From: Gallionella sp.
GTDB lineage: Bacteria > Pseudomonadota > Gammaproteobacteria > Burkholderiales > Gallionellaceae
Direction: 5' to 3'
NCBI GenBank assembly: GCA_030645955.1
Contig: JAUSMR010000071.1
Location: 1 to 43,168 of the forward strand
Length of the DNA: 43,168 nt
A model generated the notes under the pieces. That model was given only the letters and a program-made list of their open reading frames with translations. It searched no databases and was not told the DNA's origin. Positions 10,322-18,716 of the stretch are shown one piece after another (position 1 is the first letter of the stretch; each line of letters starts with the position of its first letter). The translations under genes were made by a program, and so were the position numbers.

Positions 10322-11422
10322 TCAACCACCATGCGCACTGGGAGCGCAGGCACCCTGCCCGCCCGTTTGCGGGCAAGATGCCCGCGCTCCAGTTATCCCC
10401 ACCACCGTGCGCCCGCGCAACCTGCCTTGCAGCATTTGCGGGAACACTTGCGGCAGCTCGGCAAAAGGCACGGTATGCGCCATCTGCGCCAGCAATTGCG
10501 GGCGCAGGCCTGTCCTGAGCCCAGTCGAAGCCTGTCCTGAGCCCAGTCGAAGGGGATCAGTTGCCAGCCGTTGCCAGATTGTGCGGCGCAGCGGCATTGC
10601 GGTCGCGGCGGAATCGATGCCGATCAGGCGCACCCCGCGCAGGATGAACGGCATCACCGTAGTGTGCAGTTCGATGCCGCCGGCATTGCCGAAACTAGCG
10701 ATCACGCCGTTCTGCTGCATCGTGCGCGTCAGCCATGCCAGCGTCTCGCCACCCACCGCATCCAGCGCGCCCGCCCACTGTGCTTTTTCCAGCGGGCGCG
10801 TGCCCATCACCAGCTCCTTGCGCGGCAAAATTTCCGCAGCGCCGAGCGATTTCAGGTAATCGTATTCAGCCTCTTTCCCGGTCAGCGCGACCACGTGGTA
10901 GCCAAGCTGCGCCAGCATCTGGATCGCGAGGCTCGCCACCCCGCCGGTCGCCCCTGTCACGATCACCTTGCCGTTTTCGGGGCGCAACTCATTCTGCTCC
11001 AGCCGGTGTATCGACAGCGCGGCGGCAAAGCCCGCCGTGCCGATCGCCATCGTCTCGAACAGCGTCAAACCCTGTGGCAGCGGCACCACCCAGTCGGCGG
11101 GGACCCGCACGTATTCGGCAAAACCGCCATCGTGATCCACGCCCATGCCGTAGCCGGTAACGATCACTTCATCACCCGGCTTGAAGCGCGCATCCGACGA
11201 GCTTGCCACCACACCCGCCGCATCCACGCCGCCGACACAGGGGAAGCGGCGTATCACCTTGCCTGCGCCGGTAGCAGCGAGCGCATCCTTGTAGTTCACG
11301 CTGGAATAATGCGTCTGGATGACGACTTCGCCGGGATCGAGATCGTCCAGCGTCAGGTCGACGAAACGCCCGGCGGATTGGCCGTTTTCTTCGAAGATGC
11401 GGTAAGCACAAAATGATTGCAT
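10322..11422 (-). CDS. acuI: Acrylyl-CoA reductase-type NADPH quinone oxidoreductase (YhdH/AcuI family)
   Basis: This zinc-free medium-chain dehydrogenase belongs to the YhdH/AcuI group, whose known members reduce acryloyl-CoA with NADPH. The start at 11422 gives MQSFCAYRIFEENGQ; residues about 37-90 (YSSVNYKDALAATG, VGGVDAAG, GDEV) form the GroES-like part. The Rossmann motif VTGATGGVAS is at 155-164, then GALDAVGGETLAW and SFGNAGG. Two things are odd. Residues about 291-308 (LRLGSGQASTGLRTGLRP) are the translation of a tandem 22-base repeat absent from typical members. The normal end RTVVGITG is followed by about 22 residues read through a palindrome. The protein may still work, since both additions are at likely surface positions. 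Confidence 0.85.
   Translation of the reverse strand: MQSFCAYRIFEENGQSAGRFVDLTLDDLDPGEVVIQTHYSSVNYKDALAATGAGKVIRRFPCVGGVDAAGVVASSSDARFKPGDEVIVTGYGMGVDHDGGFAEYVRVPADWVVPLPQGLTLFETMAIGTAGFAAALSIHRLEQNELRPENGKVIVTGATGGVASLAIQMLAQLGYHVVALTGKEAEYDYLKSLGAAEILPRKELVMGTRPLEKAQWAGALDAVGGETLAWLTRTMQQNGVIASFGNAGGIELHTTVMPFILRGVRLIGIDSAATAMPLRRTIWQRLATDPLRLGSGQASTGLRTGLRPQLLAQMAHTVPFAELPQVFPQMLQGRLRGRTVVGITGARASCPQTGGQGACAPSAHGG
10341..10390. repeat. Solo REP palindrome (same family as the RAYT palindromes)
   Basis: Inverted arms GGAGCGCAGGCACCCTGCCC (from 10341) and its counterpart ending GATGCCCGCGCTCC (to 10390) surround a short loop. It matches, with a few changes, the palindromes at 21074-21145 and 21679-21724. 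It lies inside the 3' end of the acuI reading frame and gives that protein an altered tail. Confidence 0.85.
10509..10552. repeat. Tandem pair of a 22-base CCTGTCCTGAGC repeat inside acuI
   Basis: Two identical 22-base units (10509-10530 and 10531-10552) begin CCTGTCCTGAGCCCAG and end TCGAAG. They resemble the dispersed CTTCGACAGGCTCAGG-type repeat also seen at 11588-11610 and 29898-29925. They are translated as part of acuI. Confidence 0.85.
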
Positions 11423-11488
11423 GTCACTCAACCTTTTGTAGGTGGTTTGAATATGAGTCACCGATAAACACAAATGCTCACGGGTTTT

Positions 11489-11543
11489 GTAGGGCGGGTT
11501 CTACCCGCCGCAGAACACAATCGTCCGGCAGAGCCCGACCTAC
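11489..11543. repeat. Palindromic repeat with GTAGG...CCTAC ends
   Basis: This intergenic element upstream of acuI opens GTAGGGCGGGTTCTACCCGC and closes AGCCCGACCTAC. It belongs to the group of hairpins with these outer bases found at several other intergenic sites. The rest of 11423-11634 holds no gene; at 11550-11580 there is a partial copy of the outer edge of the next repeat. Confidence 0.6.
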
Positions 11544-11587
11544 ATTACTAAAATCAAAACCGCCGGGGGTAGCCCGGCATTAACGCC

Positions 11588-11610
11588 GTTCGCCCTGAGC
11601 CTGTCGAAGG
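11588..11610. repeat. Dispersed CTTCGACAGG-type short repeat
   Basis: GTTCGCCCTGAGCCTGTCGA followed by AGG, the plain form of the element that occurs in tandem inside acuI and once inside amrA. Confidence 0.6.
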
Positions 11611-11634
11611 GTGAGCGCGCCTAAAATCAAAAAC

Positions 11635-11964
11635 AAAACCGTCGGGGGTAGCCCGACAGCTAGTCACTTTTTCTTGCTTCGCCAAAGACAACGTAGTTTC
11701 GGCGGAGACTAACCTTCAGGTTATGTCGGAACCAAAAAGTAACCAAAAAGAAGGCGACCCCGGTTTGCCGCCCCTGCGGGGTATCCTCGATCAGCCGCAA
11801 GCAAGCGGGGCTGCGCAACTCGACCTGGCGGGGCGCACACCCCGCGCCCCACTGCGGGACTCGAACAGTGCTCGCCTAACCCTCCGCTTCCTTGCGGCTG
11901 ATCGAGGCGGCGCACAGGGGATGAAATGCGAAAAGCAAAACCGGGTGGGCACATGGTGCCCACC
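11635..11964. repeat. Left copy of the ~300-bp inverted repeat framing the PARIS-like genes
   Basis: This 330-base segment runs from AAAACCGTCGGGGGTAGCCC at its outer edge to a small palindrome GGTGGGCAC/GTGCCCACC at its inner edge (11944-11964). It matches, in opposite orientation, the segment at 14257-14547 over almost its whole length. The long shared block includes CTCGATCAGCCGCAAGCAAG, GCGCACACCCCGCGCCCCAC and GGCGGCGCACAGGGGATG. It has about 45 extra bases (11690-11735) that include ACTAACCTTCAGGTTATGT, also found at 23710-23731. The small reading frames in it are repeat artefacts. Confidence 0.9.
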
Positions 11965-11982
11965 AAGCTACCTTCCTTGTTA

Positions 11983-12855
11983 TTAGGTCGCAACAGCATT
12001 ACGCTCCAACGATACAAACAACGGATAGGCTTCTAGGTCACGCTCCTCAATGGATGCCATGAGATACCCTTCGAGATGGGTACTGCTGGCAAATGCACGT
12101 TCTTTTCGTAGCTTCCTGACGATTACATGCAGAAGCTCAGCAAGGTCATGCCCTCGTACTCGCTTGACAAGCTCGGGATTTAAGTTTTTTTGGATATTCG
12201 TCTTTGTCTCAGCAAATGCTGCTTGCTGATGCCATTGGTTGTTCTTTTGGAGATATGCTCGAATGAACTCCTGTTCCTTGAAGGCTATATCAAAAGAGTC
12301 GATACGAATGTAGCTGCTAAATGGAATCCATGACATTCCCAGCCCCAAACGCTCATTTGTTTGTCGAATAGCAAAGATTGATTCAAGAATTTTAACCATC
12401 TTGGAAATCAAATTACCAGCCGTTATTGGGAATCCCGCGAGCGCAACCAAGAGAAACTTTTCAATGACGGCAGGTGTAAGAGCATACAACTCCATCGAAT
12501 TGCCATCGGTTGTAAACAGATATGGATTTGTGCTGTGGCTATTTATGCCATCATCGGAATCTCTATCGACTATGCACATTACGCGTCTACTTGTGACCTG
12601 CTGACGTGAAAGTTCACACGACAATGCAATAACCTTTGCACGATTGGAACTAGACGGAAGAGAATATGCGGTGAGTAAACTATTTGGAATATCCACATCG
12701 TCAATAGGATACACCGTCACATTAGTGAGGCCCCTTCGCCGCAGATACCAATCAAAGAAATGTTTATCTGTTGAACCCTCAACATAAACATCGCATATGC
12801 CTGGTTCAAGCGCATATAGTGTGCTGATTTCATCAACCGTTCGCTGCCTATCCAT
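11983..12855 (-). CDS. ariB: DUF4435 / TOPRIM-type protein, PARIS AriB-like effector
   Basis: This 290-residue protein matches the DUF4435 pattern, a TOPRIM-fold family related to OLD nucleases. Acidic motifs are in the expected order: YVEGSTDKHFF at 24-34 (Glu26, Asp30), CIVDRDSDD at 94-102 (Asp97, Asp99, Asp101) and a later Glu122 in SMELY. In known PARIS systems the DUF4435 partner AriB is held inactive by the ATPase AriA, and after release it acts as a nuclease against host tRNA. It overlaps the ATPase gene upstream by 8 bases, the order and coupling of ariA-ariB. Base composition is visibly richer in A+T than the neighbouring TCA genes. Family assignment is fairly secure; the biological role here is inferred. 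Confidence 0.75.
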   Translation of the reverse strand: MDRQRTVDEISTLYALEPGICDVYVEGSTDKHFFDWYLRRRGLTNVTVYPIDDVDIPNSLLTAYSLPSSSNRAKVIALSCELSRQQVTSRRVMCIVDRDSDDGINSHSTNPYLFTTDGNSMELYALTPAVIEKFLLVALAGFPITAGNLISKMVKILESIFAIRQTNERLGLGMSWIPFSSYIRIDSFDIAFKEQEFIRAYLQKNNQWHQQAAFAETKTNIQKNLNPELVKRVRGHDLAELLHVIVRKLRKERAFASSTHLEGYLMASIEERDLEAYPLFVSLERNAVAT

Positions 12856-14179
12856 TCACTTGCTCTGGCGTATCGTTGAGGCTAATAGTGTTATCTCTGC
12901 ACTGCGCGAGTATTTCAAAGCTGTGGGTGGCGAATAAATACTGAATGGGGCTTTGCCCTGCACATTCACGTAATGCTGGCAGAAGTCGGCGTTGCCATTT
13001 TATGTTTAGTGAAATCTCGGGTTCATCGATCATAAAAATACTCTGCTTATCGAGAGCCTGAATAGTGTTGCAGAAGAGTAACAGAAGATGCCGTTCACCC
13101 GAGGAGAGCATTTGAGGATTGATTGGCTTGCCATCGTCAGTAAAGATTTTGAAGCCCTTGTGTATGTCGTATGACAAATACTTCCTTGAAAAAAATGAGT
13201 TGATCATGACGACAAGCGCATTGATCTGTCTCTGAATATTTTCCATAGCATCCAGCTTCTTCTCTACACTTTCAAGGTATGGAGTAAGGACAGATGAGAC
13301 TAAGCTAGTGTGAGTGTGGGTCGCTGACTTAACGATTTTCACAATTTCCTTTCCATTAAATGCTGGCAATAGGCCATAAATCGCGTACGTCTTAGACCTA
13401 TCTTCTAGTGTCGATATACGACGCTCAAGAGTATTAACGTCATCCTGTATTGCCGATCCTGCCGTCAGCGGCACATTTGCAATTCGAGAAAGAATCTCAG
13501 CATATAAAGCGTTTACGCCTGACTCGCCTTGAGATGAACCCCGGACAACCTGAGACTGTATCCATTGCTCAGCACGCTTCATGGATTGAACCAGTAAATG
13601 GTGCTGGGAACGCAACTCAGGATCAAGTGCATTTCTGTCACGCACTCTTTCAAGAAACATTTCCTTTTCAAACATCTCCTCATTCGTAGAAAAAGCTTCA
13701 CGCCGATCAACTCCCGCCAAACGAACGGTCCGATCATCAGATAAGTAATAGAGCGCTAAATTTAAATTAGATAATTGTGCAAGAAAAGCAGTTATTTCCT
13801 CAGAAGGGTCGACCCTGATGCCATCTGGTGAGTGAAATGCGCATATCTGTTCCTTCTTCTTGCCCATTCGTAATCCCAGCGTGTAGCCTCCAATGAGCTG
13901 ACCATCTTCTCGCTGGAGCCAAACTCGGTCGCCTGTCGTGAATTCGACCTCAAACCGTGAGAGTGGCAACCCAACAAGTGCACCCTTATGCCCTTGACCA
14001 CTCTCAGGTGAAAGCAAATGGAAGAGTGCTTTTAGTATAGTTGTCTTACCACTGCCGTTGTCACCGTATAGGACGAGGAGGCGATCTGCATCCACTGCTT
14101 GCGAGGGTGCCTTGAGTTCATAGTCATGCATACCAAAGAGCTTCTTTACGATAATGCGTTTGATGGCCCTAGTTGTCAT
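12848..14179 (-). CDS. ariA: ABC/SMC-type AAA ATPase, PARIS AriA-like sensor
   Basis: This 443-residue ATPase has Walker A YGDNGSGKTT (GDNGSGKT at 39-46), ABC signature LSSGERHLLLL at about 358-368, Walker B IFMIDEPEIS at 381-390 and an H-switch ATHS at 417-420. A helical insert lies between Walker A and the signature, as in AAA_15/AAA_21 and Rad50-like proteins. In PARIS, AriA forms an assembly that senses phage anti-restriction proteins such as Ocr and then releases AriB. The start at 14179 (MTTRAIKRIIV) has GGGG about 10 bases upstream. The frame is open to 14464, but the upstream part is translated inverted repeat and is rejected. Other ATPase/TOPRIM pairs (Gabija, retron-Eco8, OLD) are less likely because the partner is DUF4435. 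Confidence 0.75.
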   Translation of the reverse strand: MTTRAIKRIIVKKLFGMHDYELKAPSQAVDADRLLVLYGDNGSGKTTILKALFHLLSPESGQGHKGALVGLPLSRFEVEFTTGDRVWLQREDGQLIGGYTLGLRMGKKKEQICAFHSPDGIRVDPSEEITAFLAQLSNLNLALYYLSDDRTVRLAGVDRREAFSTNEEMFEKEMFLERVRDRNALDPELRSQHHLLVQSMKRAEQWIQSQVVRGSSQGESGVNALYAEILSRIANVPLTAGSAIQDDVNTLERRISTLEDRSKTYAIYGLLPAFNGKEIVKIVKSATHTHTSLVSSVLTPYLESVEKKLDAMENIQRQINALVVMINSFFSRKYLSYDIHKGFKIFTDDGKPINPQMLSSGERHLLLLFCNTIQALDKQSIFMIDEPEISLNIKWQRRLLPALRECAGQSPIQYLFATHSFEILAQCRDNTISLNDTPEQVNG

Positions 14180-14256
14180 AGTGTTTGCCCCATTCATTTT
14201 ATGTTGTAGATTCCAATGTACCGGAGTCGAATTGTTTTGCCTATCCGCTTTAGTAT

Positions 14257-14547
14257 GGTGGGCAACTTGTTGCCCACCCAGTTTTCGGTTTTGCTTTTCG
14301 CTTTTCATCCCCTGTGCGCCGCCTCGATCAGCCGCAAGGAAGCGGGGGTTTAGGCGAGCACTGTTCGAGTCCCGCAGTGGGGCGCGGGGTGTGCGCCCCG
14401 CCAGGTCGAGTTGCGCAGCCCCGCTTGCTTGCGGCTGATCGAGGGTACCCCGCAGGGGCGGCAAACCGGGGGCGCCTTTTCTTCGGTTACCTTATTTTGG
14501 CGAAGCAAAAGAAGGTAACTAGCTGTCGGGCTACCCCCGACGGTTTT
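14257..14547. repeat. Right copy of the ~300-bp inverted repeat framing the PARIS-like genes
   Basis: This 291-base segment is inverted relative to 11635-11964. Its inner edge is the palindrome GGTGGGCAAC/GTTGCCCACC (14257-14278) and its outer edge reads GTCGGGCTACCCCCGACGG. It lacks the 45-base extra block of the left copy and differs by scattered substitutions, so the copies are not a recent exact duplication. It lies between the ATPase start and the sucB 3' end and may contain the ATPase promoter. Confidence 0.9.
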
Positions 14548-14597
14548 GACTTTGATATACCACGCACATCAAAACATACAGCGAAGAATCAAAGTTT

Positions 14598-14643
14598 CTA
14601 CCCTCTCCCCAGCCCTCTCCCTGCAGGGGAGAGGGGGAGCTAC
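14598..14643. repeat. CCCTCTCC-type palindrome overlapping the sucB stop
   Basis: CTACCCTCTCCCCAGCCC followed by TCTCCCTGCAGGGGAGAGGG and ending GAGCTAC forms a hairpin. The sucB stop codon (14642-14640) lies inside it. It may act as a terminator for the operon. A close relative occurs inside sucB at 15382-15423. Confidence 0.7.
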
Positions 14644-15848
14644 AAATCCAGCAACACCCGCCCCGGATACTCCAGCGCTTCCTTGATCGTAACCAGAAAC
14701 TGCACCGCCTCCCGTCCGTCGATGATGCGGTGGTCGTAGGAAACGGCGAGGTAGTTCATCGGGCGGATCACGATCTGGCCGTTCTCAACCACAGCCCTGT
14801 CCTTGGTCGCATGAATGCCGAGAATCGCGCTCTGCGGCGGGTTGATGATCGGGGTGGAAAGCATCGAACCGAACACCCCGCCGTTGGAGATGGAGAAGGT
14901 GCCGCCGGTAAGTTCTTCCATCGTCAGTTTGCCTACCTTGGCGCGCGTGCTGAAATCGGCGATTTGTTTTTCGATGTCGGCAAAGGATAATTTGTCCGCA
15001 TCGCGGATGATAGGCACAACCAGGCCGCGTTCGCTGCCGATGGCCACGCCGATGTCGAAGTAGCCGTGGTAGATGACGTCCGTGCCGTCCACCGAAGCGT
15101 TGACGATGGGAAATTTCTGCAACGCCAGCACCGCCGCCTTGACGAAGAACGCGGAGAAGCCAAGCTTGATGCCGTGCTTCTTCTCGAACGCGTCCTTGTA
15201 TTTGTTGCGCAGGTCGATCACCGGCTGCATGTTGACTTCGTTGAAGGTGGTCAGGATCGCGGCGTTCTGCTGCGATTGCAGCAGGCGTTCGGCGATGCGC
15301 TGGCGGATGCGCGTCATCGCCACGCGCTGTTCTGCTCGTCCGCCGGCGATGGGTTGAGGAGGGGGAGGAGTTGCTGAGCTTCTACCCCCTCCCCCGCCCT
15401 CCCCCTGCAAGGGGGAGGGAGTTGATTTGACTTGCTGCATCGCATTCAGCACATCATCCCTGGTGACGCGGCCGCCGGGCCCGCTGCCTTGCAGACTGTC
15501 GGCATCGACCTCCTTTTCGTGCGCCAGCTTGCGCACCGAGGGCGACACAGCGGGAGGGACTGCTGCAAGCGGCGCGGCAGGTTGAGTCGCGACTGACTGG
15601 GCCGCCGCCTCGGTGTCGATTTGCGCGATCACTTCGTTGCTGGTTACTTTTTCTCCGTCGCCCTTGATGATTCTGGTCAGTACGCCGCTCTTCGAGGCGG
15701 GCAGTTCCAGCACAACTTTATCGGTCTCGATGTCGATCAGGTTTTCGCCTTCGGCAACCGCCTCGCCGATTTTTTTGTGCCAGGTCAGCAAGGTCGCTTC
15801 GGATACGGATTCGGATAACTGAGGGACTTTGACTTCAATGGTGCTCAT
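14640..15848 (-). CDS. sucB: Dihydrolipoyl succinyltransferase, E2 of 2-oxoglutarate dehydrogenase
   Basis: SucB forms the core of the 2-oxoglutarate dehydrogenase complex and moves the succinyl group to CoA. The 402 residues contain a lipoyl domain (1-77, lipoyl Lys44 in ETDKVVLE), an E3/E1-binding domain at about 102-138 and a catalytic domain from about 172. The catalytic motif is [16 protein letters not shown] with His373 and Asp377. The start at 15848 gives [11 protein letters not shown] and overlaps the sucA end by 14 bases. Oddly, linker residues about 143-155 ([13 protein letters not shown]) are a translated palindromic repeat. No lpd gene follows, although lpd is the usual next gene. 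Confidence 0.95.
   Translation of the reverse strand: MSTIEVKVPQLSESVSEATLLTWHKKIGEAVAEGENLIDIETDKVVLELPASKSGVLTRIIKGDGEKVTSNEVIAQIDTEAAAQSVATQPAAPLAAVPPAVSPSVRKLAHEKEVDADSLQGSGPGGRVTRDDVLNAMQQVKSTPSPLQGEGGGGGRSSATPPPPQPIAGGRAEQRVAMTRIRQRIAERLLQSQQNAAILTTFNEVNMQPVIDLRNKYKDAFEKKHGIKLGFSAFFVKAAVLALQKFPIVNASVDGTDVIYHGYFDIGVAIGSERGLVVPIIRDADKLSFADIEKQIADFSTRAKVGKLTMEELTGGTFSISNGGVFGSMLSTPIINPPQSAILGIHATKDRAVVENGQIVIRPMNYLAVSYDHRIIDGREAVQFLVTIKEALEYPGRVLLDL
15382..15423. repeat. CCCTCCCCC-type palindrome inside the sucB linker
   Basis: CTACCCCCTCCCCCGCCC followed by TCCCCCTGCAAGGGGGAGGG, the same element type as 14598-14643. It is translated as a Gly/Pro-rich stretch between the peripheral-subunit-binding and catalytic domains of SucB. 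Confidence 0.75.
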
Positions 15849-18699
15849 GGGAGGCTCCCGTGATGAGTTTGATGTTGAGATCGGAACGGAAGGCCGCGGC
15901 AATCACCGCCTTCTGTTGTTCCTGGTGCACCGCCAGATAACCGGCAGCGGGCGCAGCGGACGACGGGCGCAGCGCGTAATCGAGCTTCATGCCGGAGCGC
16001 AAGTGGCGCAGCAGGTAATGCTGGATGCGATGCCACGCGCCCTGGTTGCCCGGCTCTTCCTGACACCACATCATCTCCGTGGCATTCGGATATGTGGCGA
16101 TTTGCGCGGTGAAATCATCGTGCGGGAACGGATATAACTGTTCGATGCGGATGATCGCCATATCCTGAATACCCCTGGCACGCCGCGCGGCGAGCAGTTC
16201 GTAATATATCTTGCCGCTGCACGCGATGATGCGGCGCACCTTGCTGCGCTCCAGCGTATCCACTTCGGCGATCACCGGCTGAAATTTTCCCTGCGTCAAT
16301 TCCGTGACCGGTGAAGCCGCATCCTTGCTGCGCAGCAGGCTTTTAGGGGTGAACACGATCAGCGGTTTGCGATATGGGCGCAACATCTGGCGGCGCAGCA
16401 AATGGAACATCTGCGCCGGGGTGGAAGGGATGCACACCTGGATGTTGTAATCTGCGCACAGCTGCAAATAGCGTTCAATACGCCCCGAAGAATGCTCCGC
16501 GCCCTGCCCTTCGTAGCCATGCGGCAGCAGCATCACCAGGCCGCACAACCTGCCCCACTTCACTTCGCCGGACGCGATGAACTGGTCGATCACTACTTGC
16601 GCGCCGTTGGCAAAATCGCCGAACTGCGCTTCCCACAGCACCAGCGAATTCGGATCGGCGGTGGCGTAGCCATATTCAAAACCCAGCACCGCTTCTTCGG
16701 AAAGCAGCGAATTGATCGCCACGAAATCGGCCTGATCGGGCGCGAGATGCTGCAACGGCATGTACGCCCCTTCATGCAATTCCTTGCGATTCTGGTCATG
16801 CCAGGTGGCGTGGCGATGGAAAAACGTGCCGCGCTGGCTGTCCTGCCCGCTCAGTCTCACCGCATAGCCTTCGGTCAACAGCGTGGCATAAGCGAGGTTT
16901 TCCGCCATCCCCCAATCCAGCGGCAACTCACCGCGTGCCATCGCGATGCGGTCATCGACGACTTTCTGCACGCGCGAGTGCAGCGTGAAATTGTCGGGCA
17001 CTGTGGTCAACGTAATGGCCAACTTCTGCAAACGCTCCAGCGGCACGGCGGTATTCACCGGCACATCCCATGGTGTGCCGCGCTGGAACGGCGTCCAGTC
17101 GTCGATATTCCTGTCCCGTTTCACCTTGCGCGTTTTAGGCAGTGCAGGCTGGATAGAATTGCGCCCCTCTGCCATCGCCTTGCGATAATCCGCGATCATC
17201 GCTTCCGCTTCATCGGCCCGGAGCACGCCCTGTTCCGTCAAACGCTGCGCATACAAGGCACGCGTGCCGGGGTGCTGGCGGATAAAGCGATACATGAACG
17301 GCTGCGTGACCAGCGGTTCGTCCTGCTCGTTGTGCCCCAACTTGCGGAAACACACCAGATCGATCACCACATCCTTGTTGAACTTCATGCGGTAATCCAG
17401 CGCGATTTCGGTAATCAGCAATACCGCATCGGGGTCATCCGCGTTCACGTGGAAAATCGGCGCATCGACCATCTTCGCCACGTCGCTGCACCAGGTGCTG
17501 GAACGGATATCGCGCGAATCGGATGTGGTGAAACCGATCTGATTGTTGATGATGATATGCACCGTGCCGCCGGTATAGTAGCCGCGCGTCTGCGACATGC
17601 TCAGCGTTTCCATCACCACACCCTGCCCGGCAAATGCCGCGTCGCCGTGCAACAGAACCGACAATACTTTCGAACCGCTTAAGTCCTTGCGGCGATGCTG
17701 GCGGGAACGCACCGATCCTTCTACAACCGGGTTGACGATTTCCAGATGCGATGGGTTGAACGCCAACGCTACATGCAGCTCTCCTCCCGGTGTGGGGACC
17801 GTGGCCGAAAAACCCTGGTGGTACTTCACATCACCGGAGGTCAGATGCTCGGCATGAATGCCCTCGAATTCGGCGAATAACATGCCCGGCTGCTTGCCGA
17901 GTATGTTCACCAGCACATTCAGCCTCCCGCGATGCGCCATGCCGATCACGGCTTCCTGCACGCCTTGTTCACCGCATCGTTGCAGCAGATGGTCGAGCAA
18001 TGGGATCAGCGTCTCGCCGCCTTCCAGCGAGAAGCGTTTTTGCCCGACGAACTTGGTGTGCAGATAACGCTCCAGCGTCTCTGCAGCGGTCAGCCGCTCC
18101 AGGATGCGGCGGCGCATCGCAGCGTCATATCCGGCCTGTCCGCGCACGCTTTCCAGGCGATGCTGTATCCAGCGTTTCTGCGGCACATCGCTGATATACA
18201 TGTATTCCGCGCCGATGCTGCCGCAATAGGTCTGGCGCAACAGTTTGAGGATTTCGCGCAAGGTCATGCGTGCGCCGCCAACCAGAGAGCCGGTATCGAA
18301 AGTGGTGTCCATATCCGTTTCACCCAAGCCGTAGTGCGCCGGATCGAGCTCGGCAATCAACGGTTTGGCGTGGCGATTCAACGGGTCGAGATCGGCGACA
18401 CGCGCACCGAGAAAGCGATACGCATTGATGAGCTGCAGCACGTAGACTTGCTTGCGTTCCAAATCTGCTTCCGGTGTTATCACGCACCCGGCACCCGCTT
18501 TCGGCAATGCCGCAAAGGCGCGTTGAATGGCGCTGTGCGCTACATCGTGCGAGCCGCCCGATGCGGGTTGCAGCGCATCAAAATAATTGCGCCACGCGCC
18601 CGGCACACTGCTGGCATCGGCCAGATAGTTTTCGTACAACTCCTCGATAAAAGGCGCGTTGGTTCCGAACAGCAGCGAGCTGTCCTGCATCTGTTGCAT
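15835..18699 (-). CDS. sucA: 2-oxoglutarate dehydrogenase E1 component
   Basis: SucA is the thiamine-diphosphate-dependent decarboxylase of the 2-oxoglutarate dehydrogenase complex in the TCA cycle. The 954 residues match the family length. The N-terminal sequence [17 protein letters not shown] is typical, as are [23 protein letters not shown] (ThDP region), the [10 protein letters not shown] segment and the C-terminal [13 protein letters not shown]. The start at 18699 ([10 protein letters not shown]) lies 17 bases after the gltA stop; a frame open to 18819 overlaps gltA and is rejected. The 14-base overlap with sucB suggests coupled translation. Confidence 0.96.
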   Translation of the reverse strand: MQQMQDSSLLFGTNAPFIEELYENYLADASSVPGAWRNYFDALQPASGGSHDVAHSAIQRAFAALPKAGAGCVITPEADLERKQVYVLQLINAYRFLGARVADLDPLNRHAKPLIAELDPAHYGLGETDMDTTFDTGSLVGGARMTLREILKLLRQTYCGSIGAEYMYISDVPQKRWIQHRLESVRGQAGYDAAMRRRILERLTAAETLERYLHTKFVGQKRFSLEGGETLIPLLDHLLQRCGEQGVQEAVIGMAHRGRLNVLVNILGKQPGMLFAEFEGIHAEHLTSGDVKYHQGFSATVPTPGGELHVALAFNPSHLEIVNPVVEGSVRSRQHRRKDLSGSKVLSVLLHGDAAFAGQGVVMETLSMSQTRGYYTGGTVHIIINNQIGFTTSDSRDIRSSTWCSDVAKMVDAPIFHVNADDPDAVLLITEIALDYRMKFNKDVVIDLVCFRKLGHNEQDEPLVTQPFMYRFIRQHPGTRALYAQRLTEQGVLRADEAEAMIADYRKAMAEGRNSIQPALPKTRKVKRDRNIDDWTPFQRGTPWDVPVNTAVPLERLQKLAITLTTVPDNFTLHSRVQKVVDDRIAMARGELPLDWGMAENLAYATLLTEGYAVRLSGQDSQRGTFFHRHATWHDQNRKELHEGAYMPLQHLAPDQADFVAINSLLSEEAVLGFEYGYATADPNSLVLWEAQFGDFANGAQVVIDQFIASGEVKWGRLCGLVMLLPHGYEGQGAEHSSGRIERYLQLCADYNIQVCIPSTPAQMFHLLRRQMLRPYRKPLIVFTPKSLLRSKDAASPVTELTQGKFQPVIAEVDTLERSKVRRIIACSGKIYYELLAARRARGIQDMAIIRIEQLYPFPHDDFTAQIATYPNATEMMWCQEEPGNQGAWHRIQHYLLRHLRSGMKLDYALRPSSAAPAAGYLAVHQEQQKAVIAAAFRSDLNIKLITGASHEHH

Positions 18700-18716
18700 G
18701 AAATTAACAGGTTCGT

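Noticed and set aside
10322..11422. Reading acuI as a broken pseudogene
   Set aside because: The frame is continuous and the cofactor and core motifs are intact; the repeats only add segments.
11723..11986. Small frame in the left inverted repeat (EPKSNQKEGDPGLPPLRG)
   Set aside because: The same peptide type appears in the other repeat copy in the opposite strand; it is a translated repeat and not a gene.
14180..14464. N-terminal extension of the AriA-like frame
   Set aside because: The 95 extra residues are translated inverted repeat; the ATG at 14179 has a ribosome site and a normal ATPase start.
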